From assembly GCF_016595675.1 (NCBI RefSeq), contig NZ_JAENJH010000011.1, positions 1-64,000 of the forward strand: a stretch of DNA of 64,000 bases. The letters run 5' to 3'. The position numbers were made by a program, and so were the translations under genes. The notes under the pieces are model-generated. The model was not told the origin of the DNA. It saw only the letters and a list, made by a program, of their open reading frames with translations, and did no database searches. The DNA comes from Prauserella cavernicola. GTDB taxonomy: Bacteria > Actinomycetota > Actinomycetes > Mycobacteriales > Pseudonocardiaceae. Below, in pieces: positions 41,312-49,940 of this stretch (position 1 is its first letter; each line of letters starts with the position of its first letter).

Positions 41312-41770
41312 ATGACCGTGCTGTTGCGCGAGGCGATCGGTGATCGGCTCCGCCATGCCCGCACCACCAAGCGTCGGACGCTGCGCGACATCTCCCGCGC
41401 CGCCAAGGTCAGCCTGGGGTACCTCTCGGAGGTCGAGCGAGGCCAGAAGGAGGCGTCCAGTGAGCTGCTCGCGTCCATCTGCGAAGCGCTGGACCTGCCA
41501 CTCGGCGAGCTCCTGCACCACGTCGCCGCGGACGTCTCCGCACTGGACAAGGTCGACACGGCCGACGTCGCCGAGCAGGTGGAGCCCGCCGAGCGCGGCG
41601 AGCCCGCCACTGCGAGTGCCGGAGAGCGCGGCTTCGAGGGCGGCCGCATGGTGTCCGGCGGCCGGATGGTCACCGGCGTCGGCGGCAACGACCTGGCGGA
41701 CCTGCGGCTCTCGCCCACGCTGCGCACCACCATCCACGCGCCGAACTCCAAGGCCGTCCTCGCCGCGTGA
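41312..41770 (+). CDS. clgR: Transcriptional regulator ClgR
   Basis: ClgR activates clp protease and, in mycobacteria, psp genes under envelope stress. The 152-residue protein has an XRE helix-turn-helix (about 10-65: [35 protein letters not shown]) and the family's [18 protein letters not shown] segment. It ends in ...VLAA; a C-terminal Ala-Ala is the feature through which Streptomyces ClgR is degraded by ClpP, so feedback turnover is plausible. GGGAGG precedes the ATG. The psp genes follow. Confidence 0.93.
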   Translation: MTVLLREAIGDRLRHARTTKRRTLRDISRAAKVSLGYLSEVERGQKEASSELLASICEALDLPLGELLHHVAADVSALDKVDTADVAEQVEPAERGEPATASAGERGFEGGRMVSGGRMVTGVGGNDLADLRLSPTLRTTIHAPNSKAVLAA

Positions 41771-41972
41771 CGTGCGGGAAGGGGGTCGCGGACGGCGCGG
41801 CCCGGTCGGCCCTCAGGGCCATCCCTGAATTCCCCCGGGGTCGCCTGGAATGACGGTCGTTGACCTGACACGATGGAACCCAACACCGGGGGTCGCGCGT
41901 TGCCAGGACACAGGCGAGCGGTGACAGCACCGGACAACAAGCCCGTGGGACGTGAGAAGGCAGGCGGAGGAG

Positions 41973-42824
41973 ATGGCCAACCCTTTCGTGAAGTTCTGGA
42001 AGTACCTCATGGCGGCGTTCTCGTCGAAGGTTGACGAGCACGCCGACCCGAAGGTGCAGATCCAGCAGGCCATCGAGGAGGCGCAGCGCAACCACCAGGC
42101 GCTCTCCCAGCAGGCGGCTTCGGTGATCGGTAACCAGCGGCAGCTGGAGATGAAGCTCAACCGGCAGCTCGGCGAGGTCGAGAAGCTGCAGGCGTCCACC
42201 CGCCAGGCGCTGGTCCTCGCCGACGAGGCGCGGTCGAAGGGCGACGAGAAGAAGGCCCAGGAGTTCGAGACCGCGGCCGAGGGCTTCGCCGCCCAGCTGG
42301 TCACCGCCGAGCAGAGCATCGAGGACCTCAAGACCCTGCACGACCAGTCGCTGCAGGCGGCCGCCCAGGCCAAGCAGGCCGTGGAGCGCAACGCCAGCAT
42401 GCTGCAGCAGAAGCTGGCCGAGCGCACCAAGCTGCTGTCGCAGCTGGAGCAGGCCAAGATGCAGGAGCAGGTCTCCGCCTCGCTCACGCAGATGACCGAG
42501 CTGGCCGCGCCCGGCAACACGCCGTCGCTCGACGAGATCCGCGACAAGATCGAGAAGCGCTACACCACGGCGCTCGGTTCGGCGGAGCTCGCGCAGAACT
42601 CGGTCCAGGGCCGCATGATGGAGGTTCAGCACTCCACGACGCAGCTCGCCGGCCACAGCAGGCTCGAGCAGATCCGTGCGTCGATGAAGGGCGAGTCGGT
42701 GGCGCAGGTGACCGACGGCTCCGCGGCGTCCGGTTCGGCGGCCCCGGCGGCGTCCTCCGGCCCGGATGTCCAGAAGGAGATCCAGGCCAGGGTCGACGCC
42801 GAGCGTCAGAAGAACGAGGCCTGA
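41973..42824 (+). CDS. pspA: Phage-shock protein A homologue
   Basis: A 283-residue PspA/Vipp1 family protein (35-kDa antigen of mycobacteria). After a short amphipathic start ([17 protein letters not shown]) it is one long coiled coil with regular heptads, then a Ser/Ala-rich tail. PspA coats and stabilises stressed membranes. GGAGG lies very close to the ATG. It is preceded by clgR (200-base gap with its own promoter space) and followed by pspM. Confidence 0.94.
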   Translation: MANPFVKFWKYLMAAFSSKVDEHADPKVQIQQAIEEAQRNHQALSQQAASVIGNQRQLEMKLNRQLGEVEKLQASTRQALVLADEARSKGDEKKAQEFETAAEGFAAQLVTAEQSIEDLKTLHDQSLQAAAQAKQAVERNASMLQQKLAERTKLLSQLEQAKMQEQVSASLTQMTELAAPGNTPSLDEIRDKIEKRYTTALGSAELAQNSVQGRMMEVQHSTTQLAGHSRLEQIRASMKGESVAQVTDGSAASGSAAPAASSGPDVQKEIQARVDAERQKNEA

Positions 42825-42847
42825 GCGGCAGGCTGGGGACGACGATC

Positions 42848-43849
42848 ATGGCCGAGGGCGGGTCGGGCAAGCCGGGCAAGGGTAATTTCAGCGAGTTCAA
42901 CGCGAAGCTGGAAAAGCACATCGAGCGGCTGCCCGACTACGCCCAGAAGGCCCAGGAAAAGCTTCAGAAGTACCAGAAGTACCTGCCGAACCAGTCCGGC
43001 GACCGGAGCGGTTCGCGGGACGAGAGCACTACCCGGGACGAGACCACGGAGCGTCCCGAGGAGCAGGAGAAGCAGCCGAGGACGGCGAACGCGCCGCTGC
43101 GGCCTCGTGAGGTCGCGGCCATCACGGACGTGCGCGACAAGTGGGCTCGCTGGAACGACCCGGCCGCCAAGCTGGAGCGCCGCAAGCGCAGGACCTCGAA
43201 GGCCGTCACGCTGTTCATGATCCTGACGCTGCTGGCCGTGCTGTGGGCCGTCGGCGGCTACTTCGGGATCACCGGCTCCCAGGAGGGGTTCGAGGGCGCC
43301 TTCGGCGGCATCACCGCCGTGGTGATCTTCGGAGTTCTCGGGGTGCGCACCGGGATGCGCCTGCGTCAGCTCAAGCGCACCGAGGTGCCCGCCCCGGCGG
43401 CCCCGCGGCGGATGCCGTCGGCGAACTCCGCCGCACGCAAGCCGATGGAGCGTCTCGCCGAGAGCGAGGCGACCCTGACGGAGCTGCTCGGGCAGCTCGC
43501 CACGCCCGCGCACGGCGCCTCGGGCGCCGTGCCGGAGGTGTCGGTCGAGGACGCCAGGGCCACCGCCACCGAGGCGGCGACGACCCTGCGTTCCCTGGCC
43601 GCCCGCATCCAGTCCATCGAGCGCGCCAAGGCGTCGGCTCCGGCGGGGGAGCGCCCGGCACTGGACTCCGCGGTCCGCGCGCTCACCGAACAGCTCGACG
43701 ACGGCGTCGAGGGCTACGGCAGCCTCGTCGCCGCCGCCGGCCGTGCCGTCGCGGCCAGCAGCAGTGGGGTGAGCCCCGCGAAGGAGTCGCTCACCGACGC
43801 GACCGACCGTCTCGCCGGTCTGGCACTCGCACTGCGCGAACTGTCCTGA
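42848..43849 (+). CDS. pspM: PspM-like membrane partner of PspA
   Basis: A 333-residue protein. The N-terminus is charged and coiled-coil-prone (FSEFNAKLEKHIERLPDYAQ). Two transmembrane helices follow at about 122-140 and 152-172 (TLFMILTLLAVLWAVGGYFG and FGGITAVVIFGVLGVRTGMR), then a long helical Ala-rich cytoplasmic region. Position after clgR-pspA and the two-helix layout match mycobacterial Rv2743c (PspM), which tethers PspA to the membrane. The fourth gene of the mycobacterial system (pspN) is not present here. Confidence 0.8.
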   Translation: MAEGGSGKPGKGNFSEFNAKLEKHIERLPDYAQKAQEKLQKYQKYLPNQSGDRSGSRDESTTRDETTERPEEQEKQPRTANAPLRPREVAAITDVRDKWARWNDPAAKLERRKRRTSKAVTLFMILTLLAVLWAVGGYFGITGSQEGFEGAFGGITAVVIFGVLGVRTGMRLRQLKRTEVPAPAAPRRMPSANSAARKPMERLAESEATLTELLGQLATPAHGASGAVPEVSVEDARATATEAATTLRSLAARIQSIERAKASAPAGERPALDSAVRALTEQLDDGVEGYGSLVAAAGRAVAASSSGVSPAKESLTDATDRLAGLALALRELS

Positions 43850-43855
43850 CGCCGC

Positions 43856-43885
43856 CGCCCGCTGGTGACCTGTCACCAGCGGGCG
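43856..43885. terminator. Bidirectional terminator, pspM/pyrD
   Basis: CGCCCGCTGGTGAC-CT-GTCACCAGCGGGCG: perfect 14-base arms between two convergent genes. Confidence 0.75.
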
Positions 43886-43893
43886 TGCGCCCG

Positions 43894-44958
43894 TCAGCGC
43901 CGGGGCTTGTTCTGCACGGCCAGGGTCCGGTTGATCCGCCGCACCACGTCGGGGCCGTGCAGCGCGAACGCGGTGTAGACCTGGACGAGGCTCGCCCCCG
44001 CGTCGAGCATGCGCTGCGCGTCGTCGGGGCCTGAGATGCCGCCGACGCCGATCACGGGAAGCCGGTCGCCCGCCTCTTCGCTGACGAACCGCACGACCTC
44101 GCGCGCCCGCTCGGTGAGCGGCCTGCCGGACAGCCCGCCCGCCTCAGCGGCCACGGGTGTGTCGGCGGGTGCGAGTCCTTCGCGGCCGAGTGTGGTGTTG
44201 GTGGCGATGATCCCGGCGACGTCGTGTTCGAGGCACACCTCCAGCAGCTCGCCGAGCGCCTCGTCGGACAGGTCGGGGGCGACCTTCACCAGCAGCGGGG
44301 TCGGCGCCGTTCCCTCCTCGGCGAGTGCGACGGTCATGCCGCGCAGTTCGGCCAGCAGTTCGGCCAGTGCCGTGCGGTCCTGCAGCTCCCGCAGCCCCGG
44401 GGTGTTCGGTGAGCTGACGTTGATGGCCACGTAGTCGGCGTAGCGGTTCAGCGCGTGCAGGGAGGCCTGGTAATCCGCCACGGCGTCCTCGAGCGGGGTG
44501 ACCTTGGACTTGCCGATGCTGATGCCCAGCGGAACGGGCGGCGTGCCGCGCGCGTCCAGGCGAGCCGCGAGGGCGTCCGCACCCGCGTTGTTGAAGCCCA
44601 TCCGGTTGATCACGGCGTCGCTGTCGGCGAGGGTGAACAGGCGGGGGCGGGGGTTGCCGGGCTGGGCCAGCCGGGTGACGGTGCCGACCTCCACGAACCC
44701 GAACCCGAGTGCGGGCCACGTGTGCAGCGCGCGGCCGTCCTTGTCCATCCCCGCGGCGAGGCCGACGCGGTTGGGGAAGCGGATCCCGAAGACGGTGACC
44801 GGGTCGTCGGCGGCGGCGTAGACCCGGCGCAGCGCGGCCAGCGCGGGCGGGACGGAGCCGAGTCCGCCGAGTGCGCGCACGGTGCGCTCGTGCACCACCT
44901 CGGGGTCGGACTTGCTGAGGCGGTACAGCGCGGGACGCACGATCTTGTCGAAGAGCAC
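43894..44958 (-). CDS. pyrD: Dihydroorotate dehydrogenase (quinone), class 2
   Basis: PyrD oxidises dihydroorotate to orotate, feeding electrons to quinone at the membrane; this is step four of pyrimidine synthesis. The 354-residue protein has the class-2 N-terminal helix ([14 protein letters not shown]), [24 protein letters not shown]-binding NRMGFNN, and [14 protein letters not shown] with the catalytic Ser. The GTG start lies six bases after CAGCAT (44970-44965), suggesting a leaderless transcript. A stronger promoter further up would produce a long structured leader (see 45010-45281). Confidence 0.95.
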   Translation of the reverse strand: MLFDKIVRPALYRLSKSDPEVVHERTVRALGGLGSVPPALAALRRVYAAADDPVTVFGIRFPNRVGLAAGMDKDGRALHTWPALGFGFVEVGTVTRLAQPGNPRPRLFTLADSDAVINRMGFNNAGADALAARLDARGTPPVPLGISIGKSKVTPLEDAVADYQASLHALNRYADYVAINVSSPNTPGLRELQDRTALAELLAELRGMTVALAEEGTAPTPLLVKVAPDLSDEALGELLEVCLEHDVAGIIATNTTLGREGLAPADTPVAAEAGGLSGRPLTERAREVVRFVSEEAGDRLPVIGVGGISGPDDAQRMLDAGASLVQVYTAFALHGPDVVRRINRTLAVQNKPRR

Positions 44959-45009
44959 GCGACCATGCTGCCTGATCGCGCTGCGGGACCGAACGGGCCC
45001 CGGAACGTG

Positions 45010-45088
45010 AAAGGCCCCCTGCGCGACTCCCGAACGTCGTCAGCCGTTCGGGCCCGAGCCGGACCAAGCTCGGAAACTGCAGGGGGCC
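45010..45088 (-). ncRNA. Three-way-junction terminator-like element in pyrD leader
   Basis: On the minus strand GGCCCCCTGC (45088-45079) pairs with GCAGGGGGCC (45022-45013), followed by TTT. Inside are two perfect hairpins: CCGAGC/GCTCGG (45073-45068 with 45059-45054) and CCCGAACG/CGTTCGGG (45052-45045 with 45036-45029). The outer 10-base stem plus T tract looks like an intrinsic terminator; on the plus strand there is no T tract. It lies about 50 bases before the pyrD start. Confidence 0.6.
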
Positions 45089-45160
45089 GGTGGCTGCCTG
45101 GTATTCACCGCCAGGCACACGTCACGACTGCGGGCCCGCGACCTCGCGGTCAGCGTGCCC

Positions 45161-45240
45161 AGGTGGTCCGTGTGCTGCCCGTCAGCGGACAGCCACCTCA
45201 CGAGTCCTATAGCCGTTCAACTTCGGACCACCTCCTTTCT
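45161..45240 (-). promoter_or_regulatory. Leader switch: extended Shine-Dalgarno and anti-Shine-Dalgarno
   Basis: AGAAAGGAGGTGGTCC (45240-45225) complements the 16S rRNA 3' end over 16 bases (one wobble). AGGTGGTCCG (45233-45224) also pairs perfectly with CGGACCACCT (45170-45161). That same element can instead pair with AGGTG-GCT-GTCCG (45198-45186) inside the small ORF. The two pairings are mutually exclusive, which is attenuator-like logic. A further hairpin CCGCG-AGGT-CGCGG (45149-45136) and TGCCTGG/CCAGGCA (45117-45095) follow. Confidence 0.55.
45182..45220 (-). CDS. 12-codon leader peptide upstream of pyrD
   Basis: TTG AAC GGC ... TGA encodes (M)NGYRTREVAVR. The start lies ten bases after the exceptional ribosome site AGAAAGGAGG. 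Codons TAT, AGG, ACT and GCT are unusual for this genome, so sequence is probably constrained for RNA pairing or for slow decoding; three of twelve residues are Arg. No function is known to me. The peptide may be a by-product of a translation-sensing leader. Confidence 0.5.
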   Translation of the reverse strand: MNGYRTREVAVR

Positions 45241-45251
45241 CGTGTGCCCCA

Positions 45252-45281
45252 ACGCTATGCGAGACAAGCGTTGTCCGGCAA
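45252..45281 (-). promoter_or_regulatory. Promoter of the pyrD leader transcript
   Basis: -35 TTGCCG (45281-45276), an 18-base spacer and -10 TAGCGT (45257-45252), giving a start near 45245 and a 25-base untranslated stretch before the leader ORF. The spacer holds the inverted repeat GACAA-GCG-TTGTC (45263-45275), a possible operator. The stretch 45282-45354 up to the nei2 stop shows nothing recognisable. Confidence 0.6.
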
Positions 45282-45354
45282 CAGATTTTCAGTTCCGTCA
45301 CGAGAGTCTGTCGATCACCACCGGTGTCGCGGGATGGCGAGTATCCTGTAGTGG

Positions 45355-46158
45355 CTACCGCGCCGGAGCGGGACCGTGCTGGCAGTGCGGGCAGAACCAC
45401 GTGGGCCTGCCCTGCGCGCCGTCGCCCTGCGTGCCCACGCGAAGCCGCCCTCCACAACGGAAGCAGCCCTGCCGGGTGCGCTCGTACACCCAGTTGCGCC
45501 TGCCGCGCGCGGTCTCGCCCGTGGTGCTCTGCTCCCACCGCCAGGCGTTGGCCAGCAACAGCTTCCTGGCCAGCGCCACCGTCTCGGCAGCGTCCACCGC
45601 GGACGCCGGGGTCCACGGTGTCACGCCGAGCAGGAAGCAGATCTCGCACTTGTAGAGGTTGCCGACACCGGCCATCACGCGTTGGTCGAGCAAGGCCACT
45701 CCGAGTTCCAGCGCGGGCCTCGATGCCAGCGCGCGGGTGGCGGTCTCCGCGTGTTCGTCCGTCCACTCCGGATCGAGCAGGTCCGGGCCCAGGTGGCCGA
45801 CGAGGCGCTGTTCCTCGCCCGTCGGCAGCAGCGCGAGGTCGTGCACGCGAAAGCCCACGGCCTCCGTGGTGTCGGTGGTCAGCACCACGCGGGCGTGGTG
45901 TCCCGGCATGCTCCAGCGCGCCCCGCGGGGAAAGACCCGCCACGAGCCGTCCATCTTCAGGTGGCTGTGCAGGCTCAGCTCGCCGGAGAACCGGATGAAC
46001 AGGTGCTTGCCGACGGTGCGCACGCCGAGCACGTCGCGTCCGGCGAGGTCCTTGGTCGCCAGCGCGGGATGGCGGAAGTCGGTGCGCGTGAGCTGTTTGC
46101 CGGTCAGCCCCCTGTCGAGTTTTCTGCCGGTGAGGAAGACGGTGTCGCCCTCGGGCAT
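45355..46158 (-). CDS. nei2: Endonuclease VIII-like DNA glycosylase Nei2
   Basis: A 267-residue Fpg/Nei base-excision glycosylase. It begins MPEGDTVFLTGRKL: the proline after the initiator Met is the catalytic nucleophile and E3 the general acid. The H2TH region (VALLDQRVMAGVGNLYKCEIC) and a C-terminal zinc finger (CFRCGG ... CPHC) are intact. Nei enzymes remove oxidised pyrimidines and nick abasic sites. The start codon lies two bases after the parA-like stop (TGAGGATG), so the two form one operon. Confidence 0.93.
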   Translation of the reverse strand: MPEGDTVFLTGRKLDRGLTGKQLTRTDFRHPALATKDLAGRDVLGVRTVGKHLFIRFSGELSLHSHLKMDGSWRVFPRGARWSMPGHHARVVLTTDTTEAVGFRVHDLALLPTGEEQRLVGHLGPDLLDPEWTDEHAETATRALASRPALELGVALLDQRVMAGVGNLYKCEICFLLGVTPWTPASAVDAAETVALARKLLLANAWRWEQSTTGETARGRRNWVYERTRQGCFRCGGRLRVGTQGDGAQGRPTWFCPHCQHGPAPAR

Positions 46159-46160
46159 CC

Positions 46161-47096
46161 TCAGCCGATCTCGCGCTCGGCGAGCTCGCGCAGCGCGGGG
46201 AACTCCGACGTCGTCTCGGCCGCGGCGGGCTCGTCGGGAGCGGTCTCGGCGGTCTCGACGGCTGCGGCGCCCTCGGCGGTCTCGGGCTGCTCGTGGTCGA
46301 GGCGGTGCCTGCCCGCCCTGCTGGAGCGCAGGATCTTGGCGAGCACCATGTTGAATGTCAGCCCGATCTCCTGCGCGCCCGGCGACTTCCACTCGTGGAT
46401 CGGGACGCACGCGCCCTGCGCCTGCTGGATCGCCAGCCGGTCGGGGATCGCGGTGGGCATCACGAGCCTGCCGAAGGACTCGCGCAGCTCCTGCACGCGG
46501 TACTGGTGCTCGTACGAGCGGGCTCGCAGCCGGTTGACCAGCACCCCGGCGGGCCGCAGCCGCGGGTTGTGCTCCGCGCGGATCGTCTCGATCGCCTCGA
46601 GCGCGCGCTCGGCGCCCGACACGGCGTACATCGTCGGCTCCGTGACCAGCAGCGCCGTGTCGGCGGCCATGAGGGCCGAGCGGGTGAGCCTGCCCAGCGA
46701 CGGCGGGCAGTCGAGGATCGCGATTTCGTACGGGTCGCCGGGCGGCGACGTCGTGAGCTCGTCGAGCGCCCTGGCCAGGTTGTCGAGCCTGCGGCTGTTC
46801 GGACCGGGCTCGTTGAGTAGCTCGAGGTCCTCGGAGCTCACGAGCACGTCGAGGTCCTCGCTCCAGCCGCTCGGCGCGAGCGCCTGCTCGATCACGGCCA
46901 GCCTCGGCGTCTCCAGGACGTCGGTGAGGGTCGCCTCCGTGAGCGGTGGGTCCAGCGTCGCGGTGGCGTTGCCCTGGGGGTCGAGGTCCGCCACGAGCGC
47001 GCGGGACCCCCTGCGCAGCGCAGCCGAGGCGATACCCAGCGCAACTGTCGTCTTACCGACGCCTCCCTTGAGGCTCAGTACGGCCACCGTGTGCAC
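46161..47096 (-). CDS. ParA/Soj-like ATPase (orphan)
   Basis: A 311-residue ParA/MinD family ATPase. The deviant Walker A KGGVGKTT is at 10-17, Walker A' ILDCPPSLGRLT lies mid-protein, and a C-terminal region follows with PTAIPDRLAIQQAQ and an acidic Ala-rich tail. No ParB gene or parS-like site is adjacent, so this is not the chromosomal segregation pair. Orphan members position protein complexes or secretion systems. The start GTG 47096 (VHTVAVLSL) has TACGCT seven bases upstream; a longer open frame lies across that promoter. Co-transcribed with nei2. Confidence 0.85.
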   Translation of the reverse strand: MHTVAVLSLKGGVGKTTVALGIASAALRRGSRALVADLDPQGNATATLDPPLTEATLTDVLETPRLAVIEQALAPSGWSEDLDVLVSSEDLELLNEPGPNSRRLDNLARALDELTTSPPGDPYEIAILDCPPSLGRLTRSALMAADTALLVTEPTMYAVSGAERALEAIETIRAEHNPRLRPAGVLVNRLRARSYEHQYRVQELRESFGRLVMPTAIPDRLAIQQAQGACVPIHEWKSPGAQEIGLTFNMVLAKILRSSRAGRHRLDHEQPETAEGAAAVETAETAPDEPAAAETTSEFPALRELAEREIG

Positions 47097-47179
47097 GACT
47101 GCGAGCGTAGTCGTATCCGGAGCGGAGTCGTGGCCGGTCGAGGTGAGTGGACACGAGTGGCCCAACTACGCTGCGGACC

Positions 47180-47941
47180 ATGCGAACGGAGACTTCGGCC
47201 GGGCACGGGTCGGCCACCGTCCGGAAGGTGCTGGAGGCGGAGCTGCGCGCCGCGCGTGACCGGGGCGCCCAGCGACCCCGGGTGATCGACGTCGGCGGTG
47301 GTAGCGGGGTGTGGGCGGTCCCGTTCGCGTCCGAGGGCTGCCTCGTGACCGTCGTGGAGCCCAACCCGAACGCGCTGGCAACCCTGCAGCGCAGGGCCGC
47401 CGAGGTCGGCGTCTCCGACCTGATCACCGTGGTGGCCGACGACTCCGACGCGCTCGGCACCCGCGTGCCCGACGGTTCGGCCGACCTGGTGCTGGCCCAC
47501 GGGCTGCTCGAGGTGGTGGACGACCCGGCGCGCACGATCTCCGCGCTCGCCGCCGTCGTCGCGCCGGGTGGTGCGGTGTCGGTGCTGGTCGCCAACCGGC
47601 ACGCGGCCGTGCTGCACCGCGCACTCGCCGGCCGCCTCGGTGAGGCACGCAGGCTGCTCAGCGAGCCCGACGGCGTGCTCACCGACGACGCCGAGACGCT
47701 GCTGCGCCGGTTCGACGCAGCAGGTCTCGAGACGCTGCTCACCGGAGCCGGTCTGGACGTCGCGCTCGTCCAGGGCGACGGCGTGGTCTCCGACGCCGTG
47801 CACAGCCTCGCCGCCGAGTCGGCGAACGAGGTGGCGTCGTGGGAGTCCGACGTGGCCGAGTTCGAGGCCCTCGCCGCGGGCACCCCGCCGCTGCGCGACA
47901 TCGCGAGCAGGCTGCACGCGCTGGCCCGCCGCCCGGCGTGA
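47180..47941 (+). CDS. SAM-dependent methyltransferase (class I)
   Basis: A 253-residue class I methyltransferase with motif I VIDVGGGSGVWAVPFA, motif II VTVVEPNPNAL, LITVVADDSDALG, and LVLAHGLLEVVDDPARTISA with a post-IV APGGAVSVLVANRH. The overall look is that of CmoA/UbiE-like small methyltransferases; substrate unknown. ATG start seven bases after TACGCT (47167-47172). Divergent from the parA-like gene and 47 bases upstream of dinB. Confidence 0.75.
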   Translation: MRTETSAGHGSATVRKVLEAELRAARDRGAQRPRVIDVGGGSGVWAVPFASEGCLVTVVEPNPNALATLQRRAAEVGVSDLITVVADDSDALGTRVPDGSADLVLAHGLLEVVDDPARTISALAAVVAPGGAVSVLVANRHAAVLHRALAGRLGEARRLLSEPDGVLTDDAETLLRRFDAAGLETLLTGAGLDVALVQGDGVVSDAVHSLAAESANEVASWESDVAEFEALAAGTPPLRDIASRLHALARRPA

Positions 47942-47988
47942 GCCCACGGCGTCCCGAGTTTGTCGGAGGCGCCGGATAGCCTGCGGGC

Positions 47989-49230
47989 ATGGGACGAAAC
48001 GCGGCGCTGCCCGCGGGCTTCGAGCGGTTCCGCGCGTCGGGGGAGAGCACACCGGACGACACCGGCTGCGGTGTGCTGCACGTCGACATGGACGCGTTCT
48101 TCGCCGCCGTCGAGCTCCGGAGCAGGCCCGAACTCGTCGACCGGCCCGTGGTGGTGGCCGGGGCGGGACCCCGTTCGGTGGTCCTGTCGGCGAACTACCC
48201 GGCGCGGCGTTACGGCGTGCGCTCGGCGATGCCGGTCGGCGCGGCGCGGCGGTTGTGCCCGCAGGCCGTGTGGATCCCGCCGAGCAGGGGTGCCTACAGC
48301 GAGGTCTCCCGTGGGGTCATGGCGATCTTTCGGGACCTGACGCCACTCGTGGAGCCCCTGAGCCTCGACGAGGCGTTCCTGGACGTGAGCGGTGCACTGC
48401 GCAGGCTCGGCACCACCCCGGCCGGCATCGGCGCGCTCATCCGGGAGCGGGTCGCCGCCGAGCACGGCATCACCTGCTCGGTCGGCGTCGCGGGAGCCAA
48501 GTTCGTCGCCAAGCTCGCCTCCGGCATGGCCAAACCGGACGGGATGCTCGTGGTGCCGGTGGCCCAGACCCTGACGTTCTTGCACCCGCTGCCGCTCTCT
48601 GCGCTGTGGGGCGTGGGCAAGAAGACCGAGGAGAACCTGCGCAGACTCGGTCTCGACACCATCGCCGACGTCGCGAAGACGCCGCCGGACCGGCTGCGGC
48701 GCAGCCTCGGCACGGCACTCGGCGAGCACCTGCACGCGCTGGCCAACGGGCTCGACGACCGCGCCGTGGTGCCCGAGTCGGAGGACAAGTCCATCGGCGC
48801 CGAGCACACCTTCGACGTCGACCAGCACGATCGCGCGCTGCTGCACCGCGAACTGCTGCGCCTGGCCGAGCGGGTCGCGGCCACGCTGCGCGCCAAGGGC
48901 GTGCGCGGACGGACGGTGTCGATCAAGGTTCGGTTCGCGGACTTCCGGACCATCACCCGCGCGCGTACTCTGCTTTCGGCGACGGACGTGGCCCGGGAGT
49001 TGCACACCACGGCCGTCGCGCTGCTGGACGAAGCGGCCTCCGGCGCGGCCGTGCGGCTGCTCGGGGTCCGGGTCGAAGGTCTGTCCACCGGCGAAGGTGG
49101 CGAGCAACTCAGCTTCGACACGCCGGCCCCCCGCTGGCGGGAAGCGGAGATCGCCGCCGACGTCGCGCGGTCCAAATTCGGCGCCGCCGCCATCCGACCA
49201 GCCTCGTTGTTATCACCCGATGAGGGGTGA
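47989..49230 (+). CDS. dinB: DNA polymerase IV (Y family)
   Basis: A translesion polymerase of 413 residues. The catalytic acidic residues are D33 (VDMDAFFAAVE) and D127-E128 (SLDEAFLD). NYPARRYGVRSAMP, the helix-hairpin-helix (ALWGVGKKTEENLRRLG) and the little-finger domain are all present. A beta-clamp motif is not obvious in the last residues. ATG start six bases after TAGCCT. No SOS-type LexA box is visible upstream, so damage induction is not supported by the sequence. The 208-base gap to DUF3040 contains that gene's promoter. Confidence 0.93.
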   Translation: MGRNAALPAGFERFRASGESTPDDTGCGVLHVDMDAFFAAVELRSRPELVDRPVVVAGAGPRSVVLSANYPARRYGVRSAMPVGAARRLCPQAVWIPPSRGAYSEVSRGVMAIFRDLTPLVEPLSLDEAFLDVSGALRRLGTTPAGIGALIRERVAAEHGITCSVGVAGAKFVAKLASGMAKPDGMLVVPVAQTLTFLHPLPLSALWGVGKKTEENLRRLGLDTIADVAKTPPDRLRRSLGTALGEHLHALANGLDDRAVVPESEDKSIGAEHTFDVDQHDRALLHRELLRLAERVAATLRAKGVRGRTVSIKVRFADFRTITRARTLLSATDVARELHTTAVALLDEAASGAAVRLLGVRVEGLSTGEGGEQLSFDTPAPRWREAEIAADVARSKFGAAAIRPASLLSPDEG

Positions 49231-49332
49231 CATTCGTCGCGCTGCTGTGCTCGAACGTCCGCAGCCGGGCCTTTCGTGCAAATCTCTACGTGCTTGATGC
49301 GAGATCGGGTAGTCGTTCGGGCGCGGGGCTCG

Positions 49333-49362
49333 TATCCTGGTGGGGACACCCCCGATCGGGGG
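49333..49362 (+). promoter_or_regulatory. Promoter and 5' hairpin of DUF3040 gene
   Basis: TATCCT (49333-49338) would start a transcript near 49345, so that the palindrome CCCCCGATCGGGGG (49349-49362) sits at the extreme 5' end of a leader of about 95 bases. A 5' hairpin of this kind can stabilise mRNA. Confidence 0.4.
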
Positions 49363-49438
49363 GTCGTTGGGTCCACGACGTTGCGCGGTCCGGCGCCCGC
49401 CATGGGGTCGGAGACAACGCTGTGCCGGAGGAGGAAAG

Positions 49439-49852
49439 ATGCCACTCTCCGAGCATGAGCAGCGGCTGCTCGATCAGATCGAGCGCGAGCTCTATGCCGA
49501 GGACCCCAAGTTCGCATCAACGGTACGTGGCAGCAAGATGCGACGCCCCACGCGCCGGAGGCGCATCCAGGGGGTAGCCCTGTTCGTGGTGGGCGTCGCA
49601 TTGCTGGTGCTCGGTGTCGTGGTGCCGTTCCGGGTCGCCGAGATTCCGTTGATCAGCGTGCTCGGGTTCCTCGTCATGTTCTTCGGGGTTCTGGTTGCCG
49701 TCACTGCCATGCGAGCCCGTGGGGAGCCGAGTGAGAAGGACGCCAAGAGCGCCGGTGGCGGGGGCGGAGGCAGCGGTGGGAAACAGCCGCGCCGCAGCTC
49801 CTTCACCCAGCGCATGGAAGAGCGTTTCCGGCAGCGTTTCGAAGATCGTTAG
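49439..49852 (+). CDS. DUF3040 two-helix membrane protein
   Basis: A 137-residue protein with the DUF3040 opening MPLSEHEQRLLDQIERELYA and an EDPKFASTV segment. Two transmembrane helices (about 40-60 and 65-85) are followed by a Gly-rich, basic tail. Family members are actinobacterial and often lie near the dcw cluster (mycobacterial Rv2169c), but have no known function. GGAGGAGGAAAG immediately precedes the ATG, a strong ribosome site. Confidence 0.88.
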   Translation: MPLSEHEQRLLDQIERELYAEDPKFASTVRGSKMRRPTRRRRIQGVALFVVGVALLVLGVVVPFRVAEIPLISVLGFLVMFFGVLVAVTAMRARGEPSEKDAKSAGGGGGGSGGKQPRRSSFTQRMEERFRQRFEDR

Positions 49853-49940
49853 CTCCGGCCTCACAGTGTCGACGTGAGCAGGGTGCCGCACCACGGCACC
49901 CTGCTCACTCGTTTGCACACCCCGCTGCTCGCAAAGCTCA

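Noticed and set aside
41787-41797. CGC-N5-GCG upstream of pspA as a second ClgR box
   Set aside because: Only the six-base core matches, which is expected by chance in this GC-rich sequence.
45040-45108. A 22-codon ORF (GTG AAT ACC AGG ...) in the pyrD leader
   Set aside because: No ribosome site precedes it and it lies across the three-way junction; the 12-codon ORF with the strong site is the better candidate.
44144-45118. A 324-codon frame overlapping pyrD in another register
   Set aside because: It is a shadow of pyrD codons, with no ribosome site and no domain.
47942-47988. SOS/LexA box before dinB
   Set aside because: No GAAC-N4-GTTC-like element is present; only a leaderless -10 is visible.
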